Shown here piece by piece: positions 34,466 to 45,960 of a stretch of DNA of 64,000 nucleotides; within the stretch, counting starts at the first letter, position 1; every line of letters starts with the position of its first letter. Source of the DNA: Tetmemena sp. SeJ-2015. Its lineage: Eukaryota > Ciliophora > Spirotrichea > Sporadotrichida > Oxytrichidae. Where the stretch lies: contig JAJKFJ010022365.1 of the NCBI GenBank assembly GCA_027382625.1, forward strand, positions 1 through 64,000. The letters are read 5' to 3'. A program made the translations under genes and the position numbers. The notes below the pieces were generated by a model, which made no database searches, was not told the origin of the DNA, and saw nothing but the letters and a program-made list of their open reading frames with translations.

Positions 34466-34936
34466 TCGATAGAGTATGCTTAAAGTTAAGAAGTTTGTTT
34501 GGTTAATCGATTGATTTTTATGATAATCAGAGTAGAGTAAAAGCAAGGTCTATTTAGAGCTAATTTGACTTTATTTTTGGAGCTGCTTATATAATTATTT
34601 TCATTTTAGCTATAAAAAATTTCATTATCCAAAAATAGCTATCATTCTAAATTTTTCATTTCGTTCTCATGAGTTAAAAATAGGGTGAGAGTGATTTATT
34701 TAGCCATACTTTGACGGTGGGCTTTGGCGGTGACGTGGCACAACTGATCAAGGAGTTACGCCTGTGAATTACTTTAAATCGATTAAGTATTATATGCCCG
34801 TTAGGGGTTCTTAATTCCTAACTATTATTATTAGCCATACTTTCATGCTCATTAATTAATCTAATAAATAGGTATAATTAAAAAAATCCATTCATTCACT
34901 CATACTCGTATTTTTTATAATAGGGAAAAGGCAAGC
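34466..34936. other. AT-rich intergenic spacer
   Basis: No gene seen between the divergent DOMON and CCCH zinc-finger genes. Confidence 0.45.
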
Positions 34937-37072
34937 TTGTTTAAGGCTCTTCGTATTTATACCTTATACTTTACGTTTTACCCCATTTTTGCACTAAAGA
35001 CCACTTGCATGCAACCTAGTATCTGTAAATTAAGATTTTATAAAAACAGTATAAATAAAATAAAGATTTTCCATAAACTTGAGAATCTAATTCCGAAATT
35101 TTTAGCTCAAAGTCAAAGCAATCAACTGAATCTCAAGTACAAGACTTAGCGTTGCAGACACTTCGAGCAGCGCGGAAATTGCCAAATGGGACACAGGTGC
35201 CACTTCGCTCATGGAGACGCAGATTTGAGATCTCCAAATGATGTAAGTCCAAATATAGTAGCTTCAAATGACAAAAATGTGATGAGCACTTTAAAAATCA
35301 CTGTTTATGGTTACAAGATGAATGTAGCTCATTAAAATATTTATCACAAGAAATATTTCACAATCTTTTTTAAGCTCTCTAGAGATGAGCCAAATATTCA
35401 CCACTATTAACTATTGTTTTCATCAGAATTTACGCAATTCTTTCGTCACTCTGCCTCGATCAATTTTTGTGAGCAGTTGACTTTCAAATTCTAAATTTAT
35501 GCTAAAATTTTCTTTCTTTAGCCAATCACTCCCGAGCAGATGGAACTAGCCTCAAGCCAGGTGACTTATGTCAAGCCTACAGGAAACGGAAACAGAGGGG
35601 CTATTTTGACTAACAAGGCTGCTTACTCTCCTCAACCGGGAATGGCCCAAAGCCAAATTGCTTAGGTTAACGGATTAAGCACCACTTTAAGTTAAATTAG
35701 CAGTAATGGAAGTAGCAGCTCTGGCCAAGTAAACTACAAAACTGTGAACTGCAAGTTCTTTGAGCAAGGGAAAAGTTGTCCCTATGGAAACAGATGCTCT
35801 TTTGCCCACGGCACTCAAGATATGAGGAGATAAATGAGTCAAGGATCGATGCCACCAGTTATGCCCCCTTCTCCTATGAATATGATGGGTATGTCAGCTG
35901 GTATGAACATGCCAATGATGGCTGCCATGAATTATCAAATGGGTATGACAGGGAATTAGAATGCAATGATGAACCCTCAAGATTACTCTTGGTAAGGAGG
36001 GATGAAGCAAGGTCAAATGTTTCATCCAATGATGGGCGGAATGCCGATGAGTCCTCACAGCTCTTAGAACTACATGAGTGCTGGGTAATTTATGGGCAAC
36101 ATGCCTCACCAGTAGACAATGCAAGGCATGCACCCATCTTTTATGAATAGCACTTATCCACAAGGCTCTCACATGATGGGCTCTGCTGGCTTCTACCCTC
36201 ATTAGAATTTCATGCAACAGCAGTACTGCAGCAACAGACTATCTCACAAGAATCTTGATTAACTAGTCTGAGAAAGGCCCTGACGGCACTCAAATTGAGA
36301 GAGAGTAAATGATGGACGTGATTTTGAATGACAAGAGCGAGTAAGGAATTGGTGCGTTTGAAAGAGCTACTAAACTCATATCTCAGGGTCAAAACTAAGA
36401 GGGAATCAAAATCCTCATGGATCTCTACAATCAAAAGAAGGTCGAAATCATCCAAGTCTCAAACACTGCCTCATCTCAACTGACTCCAGCGCTTCTCTTG
36501 CCTATTGAGAAGTCATAAAGCCATAGAGCATCTTTTCACTATGAAAATAGAGCGAGGGTGCTTTAAATTGACTAGAGTTGGATCAAAGATGAAGTAGAGA
36601 GTTTAGAGTGCTTGGGAGAGATTCATCTAGTCAATAGCGTAATTAATAAACAGATACTTTATAAACCTTTAGCTATGAGAAGTATAATGCACAGTAGTAG
36701 TTTGAAAGAACGTAATTGTACACAACAGGCTATACGTCTTTCCACAAAGTCTGGCCCTATTATAGCTAGATTAGCTTTTATATTTGCTTAATTTTGTATT
36801 CTTATTTGTAAGATAGCAACCTTAATTATGAAGGCAAGACTTGTATGTGTGGAAGGACCCCCCTTCACTTATGAACTACCATTATAAGATGAAAAAAAGA
36901 ATTGCACAGCTTATGAGTTTCATCCCCTAATAACCTTAATCTTAATTAATATAAGAATAAACACCCCAGTTTCTCTTTTTAATTCTAGAATACTCCATCC
37001 TCCATCTTAATAAGATTTCTATATCTTCCTTTGTTGGTATGAAGCGTTCACTAAATAGAGAAAAAACAAATG
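34937..37072 (+). CDS. CCCH zinc-finger (TIS11-like) RNA-binding protein
   Basis: Two C-x8-C-x5-C-x3-H fingers: CRHFEQRGNCQMGHRCHFAH (about 35.15 kb) and CKFFEQGKSCPYGNRCSFAH (about 35.75 kb). The linker between them is split by a GT-AG gap at 35243-35521 (GTAAGTCC...TTTCTTTAG) giving SPNDPITPEQM. A Met/Gln/Gly-rich tail follows (MGMSAGMNMPMMAAMNYQMG). After a frame break near 36.24 kb, coding continues: RATKLISQGQNQEGIKILMD. Such proteins bind AU-rich 3' UTRs and promote decay or control translation. The true start and the end beyond about 36.5 kb are uncertain; the frame stays open to a TGA at 37070. Confidence 0.75.
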
Positions 37073-37192
37073 AGAGAGAGAGAGCACCTTATGTAATTGT
37101 AAATAAACTGGGATAGGCTTTATTATTCTAATAACTAGGTTGCTGTTGATCTCCTTATAATAATTAATTTAGAATCCTAGTAAAGAATCAAT

Positions 37193-37785
37193 ATGCAAAA
37201 GTCTCTCCTCCTGACCCTTTTCGTTTCCTCAGTTGTGGTCCACACCGCAAACGCCATCAATGCCATGGGTGTTATCGATATCATCGCCGGTATTGTCGAT
37301 GGTAAACTTAAATCACTAAATAATAGGAATATAACCTAAACCAGAGATAAATTTGTAAGTTTGTGATCCACAAGAACGACTTGGCTGAGTTCCAAAAGTG
37401 CATCACTGATGCTGAATCCCTCTCCCCAATCATTGAGGATATGGTTGACGATTTCGAGGAACACGATCTCGCTGGATACTCTGAGGCTCTTATGGAAGCT
37501 CAGCAATTCATCATGGCTCTCCCCGAGAGAGTTGAGACCTGTGAAAACGTTCACGACGACCTCGTTAAGCTCGGAGAATGGGCTGTTATTTTCATTGAGC
37601 CCACTACCTTCATCAAGGTCGTGAGCAAGAACCTCGTCTGGAACTATCTCTCCATCCACAATGACATCGTTCAAGCCATCAATGACTTCAACTCCCAGCA
37701 GTACTTCGACTTCGGAGAACAGATTGGACAAGTTCTCGTTCTCGCCACCCAGCAATCAAACTCTTTAAATTTGAGAGAAAAATAA
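37193..37785 (+). CDS. Small secreted helical protein
   Basis: MQKSLLLTLFVSSVVVHTANA is a signal peptide. After one IES the mature part reads FVIHKNDLAEFQKCITDAES, DDFEEHDLAGYSEALMEAQQ and NDIVQAINDFNSQQYFDFGE, amphipathic helices with Cys residues, like small secreted helical-bundle proteins I associate with hypotrichs. The codon use is notably GC-richer than neighbours, suggesting high expression. The 3' end is unresolved: no TGA follows in frame near 37785, so a last IES probably precedes the stop; the frame is otherwise open to 38120. Confidence 0.75.
37302..37354 (+). other. IES, pointer GTAA (53 bases)
   Basis: GTAA at 37302 repeats at 37355. Removal gives DIIAGIVDGKFVIHKNDLAEF; it looks intron-like (starts GTAA) but only the pointer junction restores frame. 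Confidence 0.87.
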
Positions 37786-38236
37786 ATATTTAAGAGCTTA
37801 TAAATGATCATCCTAAAATAGTAAAAGCTCAGCTTCTTGCTTAAAATTGGGAGAAGTATGAGCTATGCACACAGCTATATCGCTTTAATTATCAAATCAT
37901 TAATACAAACACTCTTCTCATTCAATCTAGATTCAGATCCTCTCACTTCTTCATCATTATCAAACTCATTTAAGACTATTTTTCATTATGAGCAATCTAC
38001 ACTGATCTATATGAGAGCCCATTAAATATTAGAGTTAAATATTTTGAGGCACAATAGAATATCTTTGACATTTTAAATTATGTTTCTCACTTATAAATTA
38101 TATTTTATCATTAAATATTGACGTCAAATTTAGAAATTTTTTGTCTTAGCAACAAAAGTCAAGAAATAAACTAAAAAATGTTTGGATTATATAAGCTGAA
38201 GTTTAAAAATTAAATAGAATGAGCGAGATTATAATT

Positions 38237-40340
38237 TCATTTTTTCTTATCTTAAACCTTTTTACCTGCAGATTATTTTTCTTTTGGCTTTAAATTTGGT
38301 GAAACTTTAAGAGCCTTTTTTATTTTTTTAGATTTTATTGAAACTTTGGCCTTCTTTTTATTTTCCGAAGTTTCATCTTTTAAGCTTGATTTTTATTGAT
38401 TTTTAGTTTTTTCTAGCTTAATCACCTTTTTAGCTTTTTCTTTCTTTATACCGATCTTTTTATTTTCTATCTTCGAAGCTTAATTAGAAGTTTTATCTTT
38501 TTAATTTTTTGTTGAAAGATTATCACCCTTCTTTTTATTAAGCTCAACTTTCTACTCTTAAACTGTTTTCTTTTCTTCTTTTTGGATCTTTTCCTTTCCA
38601 TTTTTAAACTTTGGCTTAAGAATTGGTGTTTCACTCTTTTCTTAACTTTAAGTAGCTTAGATAACTGGCTTCTTGTTTTTTAATTTCTTTGATTTCTTGG
38701 AACCTAATGTTTTCTGCTTTTTCTTCTTGGAAATGTCTTTCTTGGCAAAACTTGAATTGAAATTCTAAGAAGGAATGCTTTTCTTGGGTTTGGGCCTCAG
38801 TCCAAATATGAATTCTCTATTACTCTCTATCTAAGCCTACTTCTATTAAGTTGAGGACAACCTTCCCTTTGGTTCTTACTTCTTCTTTTTATTCTTAGTA
38901 ACCTTATCTGTGCTCTTAGTTTCTTTGATTAAAGGCTCATCCTATTCGCTCTCTTCCTGTTTTTCTTACTTTTTAAGAGATATAATCTTTTTAGGCACCA
39001 CCTTCTTAGCTTTTATTTCTGAATTTTCCTCATTTAATTTGATGCTTTTAGCCTTGTTTTATTCTTTTTGGACACTTTAAATTAAGCTTTACTTTTTAGC
39101 TTCAGTCTTTTTCTTTAGAAGCTGCTGCTCCTTCTTCTTATCTTTAGAAGCCCCTTTACTAGGCTTGTACTCGGAAATCCTTGAAGGCCCTCTGCTGTTA
39201 TCAGTTTCGCTTGCTGAACTTTCTTCTTCTACACTTTTCGCTGCTTCCTTCTTTTACTTGGGAGGTCTTCCTCTTGTAATTTTTAATGGCTCCATTTTTT
39301 AAGACTTACTTTGACCCACTATTTTATCTTCGGGCTCGTTCTGCTCTTCTTCTGAATTCTCTTCTTTTTCGCTCTCTATAACCTTACTTCTTCTCTTTTT
39401 TGGCTCATAAACCGTAGCCTTAATTATTTGCACTGAGCTATTAATTTACTATTCACTTTCACTCTGCCCTCCCCAACTTTCAGTTTCTTCTTACTCCAAC
39501 TGCTTTTTTATGGCAGTTGGAATAGCTTTTTAATCATGGATTTTTTCTAAAGTGGTTAAGACTTGTTCTTCTTATTTTTATTTATAGTATCTTAAGAGGA
39601 ATCGTTTTCACTGCTTTCTTTTTCACTCCCCTCAGATTAAGAGGATACTGCTCTCTTCTTCGCTTTTTAAATCTGCTTTTTATGATCTCTGGTGTCTCTA
39701 CCAACAGTTCTGGACCTACTTCTGCTTATTGGTTTCCTTTTCTCAGCTATCTTTGCACCCTTTACTTTATTCTATTTGGCTTGTGCTTCTTACTTGCTTT
39801 TAGAACTTGGTTTCAGCTGTTTAGATGATGACGATCTTATGCCTTTAAGCTGCGCCTAAGACTTCCTTTCAGTCAATCTATCCTATTCTTTCTGCAACTA
39901 CCTCTCTCTTAGGATTTTCTCATCCTCCATTTTCTATCTTTCCTCTTCTATTCTGAGCACTTCCAGCCTTTATTGCTCTAAAATCTATCTCTTTCTTTCA
40001 TGCTCCTATCTTATCTAAGTTTCAATTTCTTATTCAGCATCTTTTTCAAGCTGCTTTAAAGCTTCTAAAGCCTGCAGTTGGATTTATTCACTCAGGCTTT
40101 ACTGAATAAGAGCATCATTGGTTAGAAAATTTGTTATAAAGGATTGCTCTGTATCATCATTTAGACTAAACAATCGATTTCTATGCAGAGACTATTGATC
40201 CAGGATTTTAGATGGCTGGCAGATTGAAAGTTTGGAAAAGCTTCAGAGGATTTTCAAAAAGCTTAGGATATAAATTTCCTGATGGATTCACAGGTAAATT
40301 ACCTGCTAATTGGTGTGGGAACACCACTAGTAGAAGTCAT
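38237..40340 (-). CDS. Large Lys-rich, charged protein (chromatin-like)
   Basis: From ATG at 40340 (MTSTSGVPTPISR) the frame breaks within about 100 bases, then long coiled-coil and charged sequence follows (QALEALKQLEKDAEQEIETQ; IEEERQKMEDEKILRERQLQ). The remaining 1.6 kb is strongly Lys/Glu/Ser/Pro-rich on this strand, T-rich on the plus strand, ending KSAGKKVQDKKK and TGA at 38237. No domain recognised. The composition recalls linker-histone-like or nucleolar tails. The junctions near 40.2-40.3 kb are not resolved. Confidence 0.6.
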
Positions 40341-41271
40341 TGTAGAGGGAGTTTAATTAGCTGCAGCTGATTTAATGATGGTGAAAGTTAAAGGGTGTTA
40401 GTTTTAACTTGATGGAACGATGAACGAAGATTTCTTTTTCTAGACTTGAATGAGATGAGGGTTGGGCAACTCAAAATTTTAAGCACCAAAGCTAATGTTC
40501 ATTAAAATTGGCTTCACTTTAGTGGCATAGTCATTTAGTACACTATGAAACTGCAAACTACTTTAGAGATAGGCCTCCTCCCTCAATCCAATTTAATTGA
40601 GAATAGAGGAGAAGCTCCCCTGTATTTCTTTATTGGCACTTTAAATTAAATCTAGTTGCTCCATTTCAAGATTTTAAAATATAACTTTAAAGTTGGCATC
40701 AAAGAAAGTATTTTCAGCTCACTCCTCACTTTGGAATATTTAAATATTCAGCAACTCATTGAATTTATTTAATGAGTCTTTATAAAAATTAGAGTGCATA
40801 AATAAATTCGCTAAAATATCCCTGACTTTGACTTGTTAAATTAATTAGTGGCTTTCTCAGACACTGAGAGTGTACTAAAATTGGTTAGTTAGTTATTTCG
40901 GCAGAAGTCCCTCTGATCACTTTAGCGAGTGATCACCACAACCCTATTAATCTAACCAAAATTAAACTTAAAATAAGTAGGAGGAAATTTTATAATATTA
41001 AAAAGCCAGTGTGAAATAATTTTGATTTATTATTTGATCGCAGTAGTAGTTGAGATTATTATATTTAATAAATTTATCAGACCTTCGGCCCCACCCTTCG
41101 CAATAATTTGATTGACCTTACCGAACCTTCTTCGAAAGTACAATTTTCATGCACACACTTCAAACAATGGAAACCAAATACTTAATGCCCTCCTATCACA
41201 ACTTATTTAGTATAGAGAGAGTTTATATATATAGAGTATACATGCACTGCTGTTTAAATTGTACAACCAAG
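40341..41271. other. Intergenic spacer
   Basis: AT-rich with scattered short open stretches in TAA/TAG=Gln reading but no coherent protein. Between divergent genes. Confidence 0.4.
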
Positions 41272-43495
41272 ATGGCATAGTCCTAGAGACAATAAAAGAC
41301 AGAAATCAATAAAATGAGATAAGATCATCGGACTCAGTAAAATTTGAGTATCCTACATTCTCAGGCTAGTTCAACAGAGTATCCCCGATAGTTAATGCCC
41401 TCAACTCCAATGACATTATACATATAATATTGATTCCTCCTTATTTCTATTATTCAGTTGACATTGAATCTCCAGTTATGAGTTATAAAGAATAAGCACT
41501 TTAAGCATAGGAAGTGAACTTCTCTCTACAGCTTCACCTCGAGAATATGCTCGACGATGAGATTCGAGAGAGGTAATTATTTTCGAGGTGCTAAGGGAGC
41601 ACCATGGCTGGAGAGCCCCACTTTGATTACAAAAAGATCAATCTTCAAGAGAATTCCCTATGTAGTACATCTTCTTTATTTCTAATACACCTTCTTGATT
41701 TAATTATCTTCATTTGTCAAGGAAATTCCACAAAACTCAGACACACATTAAATCCATCAGGATCTGTAATCTAATTCACTCTCCTTAATTCAAAAGTAGT
41801 AATGTTATTATAATTTTGAGGGAGGAAGATATGGATGCCTAAATTTCTAATGGAGCTTACCCAAGTTATGGTTTTGGAAAAGGTAGCCCCCTCCACTAGA
41901 GCGAACGATCTTCAACATCGCTTGCATCATCAACTTCTCTCTTCTAATATCCGATTAATTTCGCCACTCAATAAGAAATTATAAATAGATCTTATACAAT
42001 CTAACGGCTTCAGCCAACTATAAAAGCTTAATTGAAAATGGGTTAAAATTTTGCTTAACTAGAGAATAGGAATAGAATTTTTAGGAAAAAGTTCATCATG
42101 ATCAACCCAACTAGGATCATCTAAAATCTCAAAATCCTTCTATGGCCTAACCAGACTATATTTCTCAAAGTTTTATTAGGGAATAAGAAGTATATGTATT
42201 ATTCATTTACTCTTAATTTCATAATTTTTCATATTTGATAGATATGCTGAAGATCTGCTCAGGACAAATCTCTTGTTAGTGGAAGCTAAAAAAATATGTA
42301 AAATAATGAAAGCTAGTTCTCGCAAAAAAATCTAGTTCCAAGTGATGGTGCAGATATCACCAGAGACTAATCGAACACTAAAATTACTATCGATCTCTAG
42401 ATTCTAAAGACCTAGCTTTTAAGTTTAATGCTATATTTTAATTAGATTATGTGAAAAATTTTACAAGCTCTCTTTTTCTGACAAAGCAAGAAAAATTGAA
42501 TTGAAAGCTACTTAATAGCAAAATTAGGAGCAGCCAAAGATTATCAAGACTTAGTCATTTAGACAGACTTAAACCAAATCCAATCTCTCTTGCTAGAAGA
42601 AATTAGCCTCCTGCATCTCTCCCCAGAATTCTACCTCTTATCAAAAGTGAATTATCTTTATTTAAACTTGTTAACCTCTTTTCCTTCATACAGTACCGAG
42701 TGCGATCATTATATTATAATTGACATTATGCGAGTAAACTGTGAGAATGGAAATTTCTTCAGATGAAGAAATGACCGATCCCCAGCCAGACTCTACTCTG
42801 ATATCAAAGTACAACCGATTAGACAAAGAAGATAAGATAGTGGAGAAGAGAGCGATCTTCAGAGCTCTCAAGCACGTTATCACTCGCATTCTATTCAAGT
42901 TTATGTTGCTGGCAATTATTTATGCTTAAACCTTTATTTCATTTGATATTTAATTTATTTACTATATTTGAATATTATATGATATTTAAATTGATTTTCT
43001 CAGTTGTATTTTGTTCATAACTTTGTTTCAAATAAATTTTATGGATATCTAGACTAATTTTGAAAATGTTAACCAACACCTCAATTCTCAAATGAGTAAC
43101 TAGCACTATACTTTTTATTTAGCACTTCGAAAGCTCTTTTTTATAGCATAGCCAGTTTAGGCTCCTAGGAGATGAGATGTTGGAAAGCATCAAACACGGA
43201 GCTATCACAAAAGGCAAGCAAACTGTCAAGAGAGGCCGCAAATCCATCAAACCCACTGACTCCAAGCATAATAAAGATAAAAACAACTACAATAAGCAAT
43301 TTACAGTAATATATTACTTATATTTTTTTAAATCAATTTTCTAAGCTTATTGCTGATGTTTGCTACAGGTTTAGTCGCAAAATATAGTTTTATCTTATCA
43401 AAGTATTTTTTAAAGCAAGTCAAAGGAAAAATTCTTTAAGAATAAAGTGGGTTGCTTTATATTCTACCACTCGCTTGAGCATCTTAAAAATTTCA
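41272..43495 (+). CDS. Unknown protein built from many MDSs
   Basis: ATG at 41272 starts MAQSQRQQKTEINKMRQDHR. After IES removal it reads RQLMPSTPVMSYKEQALQAQ, LENMLDDEIRERCQGS, YKKINLQENSTKLRHTLNPS, SNGAYPSYGFGKGSPLHQSE, LKMGQNFAQLENRNRIFRKK, DLLRTNLLLVEAKKICKIMK, EISLLHLSPEFYLLSKVRME, ISSDEEMTDPQPDSTLISKY, RILFKFRLLGDEMLESIKHG and a Lys-rich end KQTVKRGRKSIKPTDSKHNK. No domain recognised. Five pointer-flanked IESs are assigned; more frame breaks lie at 41.8, 42.2 and 42.4 kb. The last MDS is clear to 43309; the final stop near 43.5 kb is uncertain. Confidence 0.68.
41405..41469 (+). other. IES, pointer CTCCA (65 bases)
   Basis: CTCCA at 41405 repeats at 41470. Removal joins QLMPSTP to VMSYKEQALQ. 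Confidence 0.85.
41570..41584 (+). other. Possible IES, pointer GAGGT (15 bases)
   Basis: GAGGT at 41570 repeats at 41585. Multiple of three, so the frame does not decide. Confidence 0.5.
41652..41723 (+). other. IES, pointer AATTCC (72 bases)
   Basis: AATTCC at 41652 repeats at 41724. Removal joins KKINLQENS to TKLRHTLNPSG; the interior is AT-rich and would encode an odd hydrophobic insert. Confidence 0.82.
42647..42740 (+). other. IES, pointer GTGA (94 bases)
   Basis: GTGA at 42647 repeats at 42741. Removal joins SPEFYLLSKV to RMEISSDEEMTD. Confidence 0.83.
42898..43153 (+). other. IES, pointer AGTTTA (256 bases)
   Basis: AGTTTA at 42898 repeats at 43154. Removal joins HVITRILFKF to RLLGDEMLESIKH. 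Confidence 0.87.
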
Positions 43496-43647
43496 TCAAC
43501 CACAATCAATTTATCATAATTTTAAGTCTTCTAAGAATTTAAATGACTTGAGAGTGCCGACCTGTCAAGACATAAAAACCTCTATCTTAGTCTATTGACT
43601 GAGTTCTAGGCTCTATCTATATTAGTATGATAATTATAATTAATAAT

Positions 43648-44013
43648 ATGATATTTGTGTTATTATTAAGTACCTATCTATTATCGGAAATAGGGACTTG
43701 TGATAATGAAATAGCTTCAGTAAATATCAGAAAAGTGCTCAGGAGTGATCATCCAATTATTAAGAACCAGCTGCAAAACTAGAGTGAGCGGGTAATTTTA
43801 AATTTAATCAAATGCTAATAAGATCTTATCACCAAATGCCTCAGATAAAATAAAATTGTGGAATTATAATCATCTCACTACCACTTAACTCAAGACTATC
43901 ATATTGACAAATCTAAAAATATAATCAAGCCAGAATGCTCGGCTTATGAAAATTTGGGCTCAGACTTGAGCAGGACACTTTAATAATATTTCGAACAGCT
44001 TTTCACATTTTGA
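43648..44013 (+). CDS. Small putative secreted protein (121 residues)
   Basis: A complete frame only under TAA/TAG=Gln: MIFVLLLSTYLLSEIGTCDN is a signal peptide, then hydrophilic sequence (VNIRKVLRSDHPIIKNQLQN; NLIKCQQDLITKCLRQNK; PECSAYENLGSDLSRTLQQY) with five Cys, to TGA at 44011. No IES needed. No family recognised. It stands alone in AT-rich DNA, so it could be a small macronuclear gene, part of one, or germline-limited. Confidence 0.55.
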
Positions 44014-44458
44014 GGCTGGAAGACCAACATAAAAATTTCAGAATAAATTTTCTGAATTCCTAAATCGGACCTGAATGCGTCACTTAAATGAGAATATTAT
44101 TTGTATCTACTTATTTATTTTTGCTGCTGATTGAGAAATTGATCGATTGATAGATTGATGGGTAGAGTGGGAGCAAATATATAGTAGGCATGTATGTCAG
44201 TTATGAGGCATCACTCACTGAGCTCGAAATTAATACGCCTATATAAATATATAATAAATATCCTTTAAAATTTTATACACAAACCTGTTTATTAATAATT
44301 GAAGTATCATCATCCCCTTCATAATTATCTATTTTAATTTATTTCCACTTCTTATTAGCAACCATAAATTGGAAAAATCCTCCCTATTTGAATTTTGGTT
44401 CCTCTTTGGTATAGATTAGGTTAGGAGGCTACTCAGCTCTATTTTAATTTGGGACTGG
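44014..44458 (-). CDS. Possible MDS or gene fragment
   Basis: On the minus strand, frame open below a TGA at 44459 reads NLIYTKEEPKFKQGGFFQFM and ANKKWKQIKIDNYEGDDDTS, which looks like real coding sequence. It lacks a start and the downstream part is AT-biased. No partner MDS identified nearby. Confidence 0.35.
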
Positions 44459-45960
44459 TCACTTTGTGGTTAGTTGCTAAGAACTAATAATATTTGTGAG
44501 TATAAATAAAAAGCAAGAAAATAGGCTCTTTAGAGATCATAATTAAATCAAATAATTAGGCCTAGTGCCCAATGAAATAAAGCCCAAAGGTGACATTAGT
44601 TGTTCACATTTTGTTCTGAAGCTGATGGGTTACGTATTTTTATAAGCAATCAATTAAAAATCCTTTAATCTGGGTTCTAACGGATTAACAATTAAAAACT
44701 CTAGTCTATGAGGGAGGCGTCGTTCCTTCGTAAATAGAATTTAAAAACGGTGTGGGACATAACTTTTATTTAAGACTGATATATTTAGAACCATAAATTT
44801 AGAGCACTTAGTAATAATTATTAGCGATATCCAAATAATCTAAGATTTTTATTGACTAAGTTCTAGGTTAGTGAAGGAATAATAAAATGATAAAGTTAAA
44901 TGACTTCATATAAAACTAAAGAATGAAAGAGGGAAACAATGAGGTATTCGATTAGATAATCATCGACTAGTCAAAAATATAATCTTCCATTTATCTATCT
45001 CTTGAATAAATGACCTGAATTGCGCTATAATTAGCTGAGTAAAATTTATCAAACGTAAATGTTCTTAAACATTGAAGAAGACTAAATTAAAAATATTTAG
45101 GTTTAGCATAGTTATCGATATTGTAAAAATTGTCCATTTAAAAAAAATTAATCACAAGTTAAAAAATTAATTCTTAAATTCTTTCTTTGGAAGATTATTT
45201 TATCAGATGGTAATTTTTGATTATTTTCTGCCCCTTAATATAATTTCAATTAATTTTTGTATTGAAATGACTTCTAATTAAATCGGATTAAGTTTATGAG
45301 ATACTACAATATATTCTCACATTTTGAAACCTAATCTCTTCTCTACTCATATAGCTTGTTGAAAATTGAAGAATTTTATAATTTTAAATTCTCTAATTCT
45401 TTTCGGAACTCATATTTTCCTATTTTGTTTTGCTTATAACTGAAATCTATAAATAGACTAATGCATAAAAGATGCCTCAAACGCCCCCAAAACTTCGCTT
45501 CCACTATATTTAAAGCAATTTGCTCTTTCCTCTTCCCATCTTAACTCTTCACATTTTTAATATTTATATACGGGGAAGCACAATGGATGAGTGAGTTAAT
45601 GTTAAGAAGACTAAATCTTTAACATATTTTTGGGATAAAAGGACACTAGGCTTGACAAATGGCTTTCCTTATCTTTTGAAGGAAGATTTCAAGGCTAAAT
45701 TTAGAACAGCAAATAAAAATATTAGCCATTTAAATAATTTAATTGTTCAAACAAACTCAAGTATACTACATTAATATTGGTTAGTGATTCCTCAAATATT
45801 CTTCACTTCCTATAATATTCTCATGTATCTCAAAATTTGAAGTTAAATCTAAGAAATTAATTAATCTAGAAAAAATACAATTAAGCAAAAGCCCTTAGCT
45901 AAGAAAGGTTTTAAAACGTTCTTTCTTACAAAACAAAAACAAAGATTGTCGATTCAAAGG
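44459..45960. other. AT-rich gene-poor DNA
   Basis: AT-rich, without a convincing gene, repeat or RNA. It may hold germline-limited DNA and chromosome-end sites. Confidence 0.4.

Noticed and set aside
35776..36217. ORFs in other frames and on the minus strand
   Set aside because: Shadows of the Met/Gln-rich tail of the CCCH zinc-finger protein.
37336..37755. 139-residue minus-strand ORF
   Set aside because: Antisense shadow of the secreted helical protein; the plus strand has the signal peptide and a frame-restoring IES.
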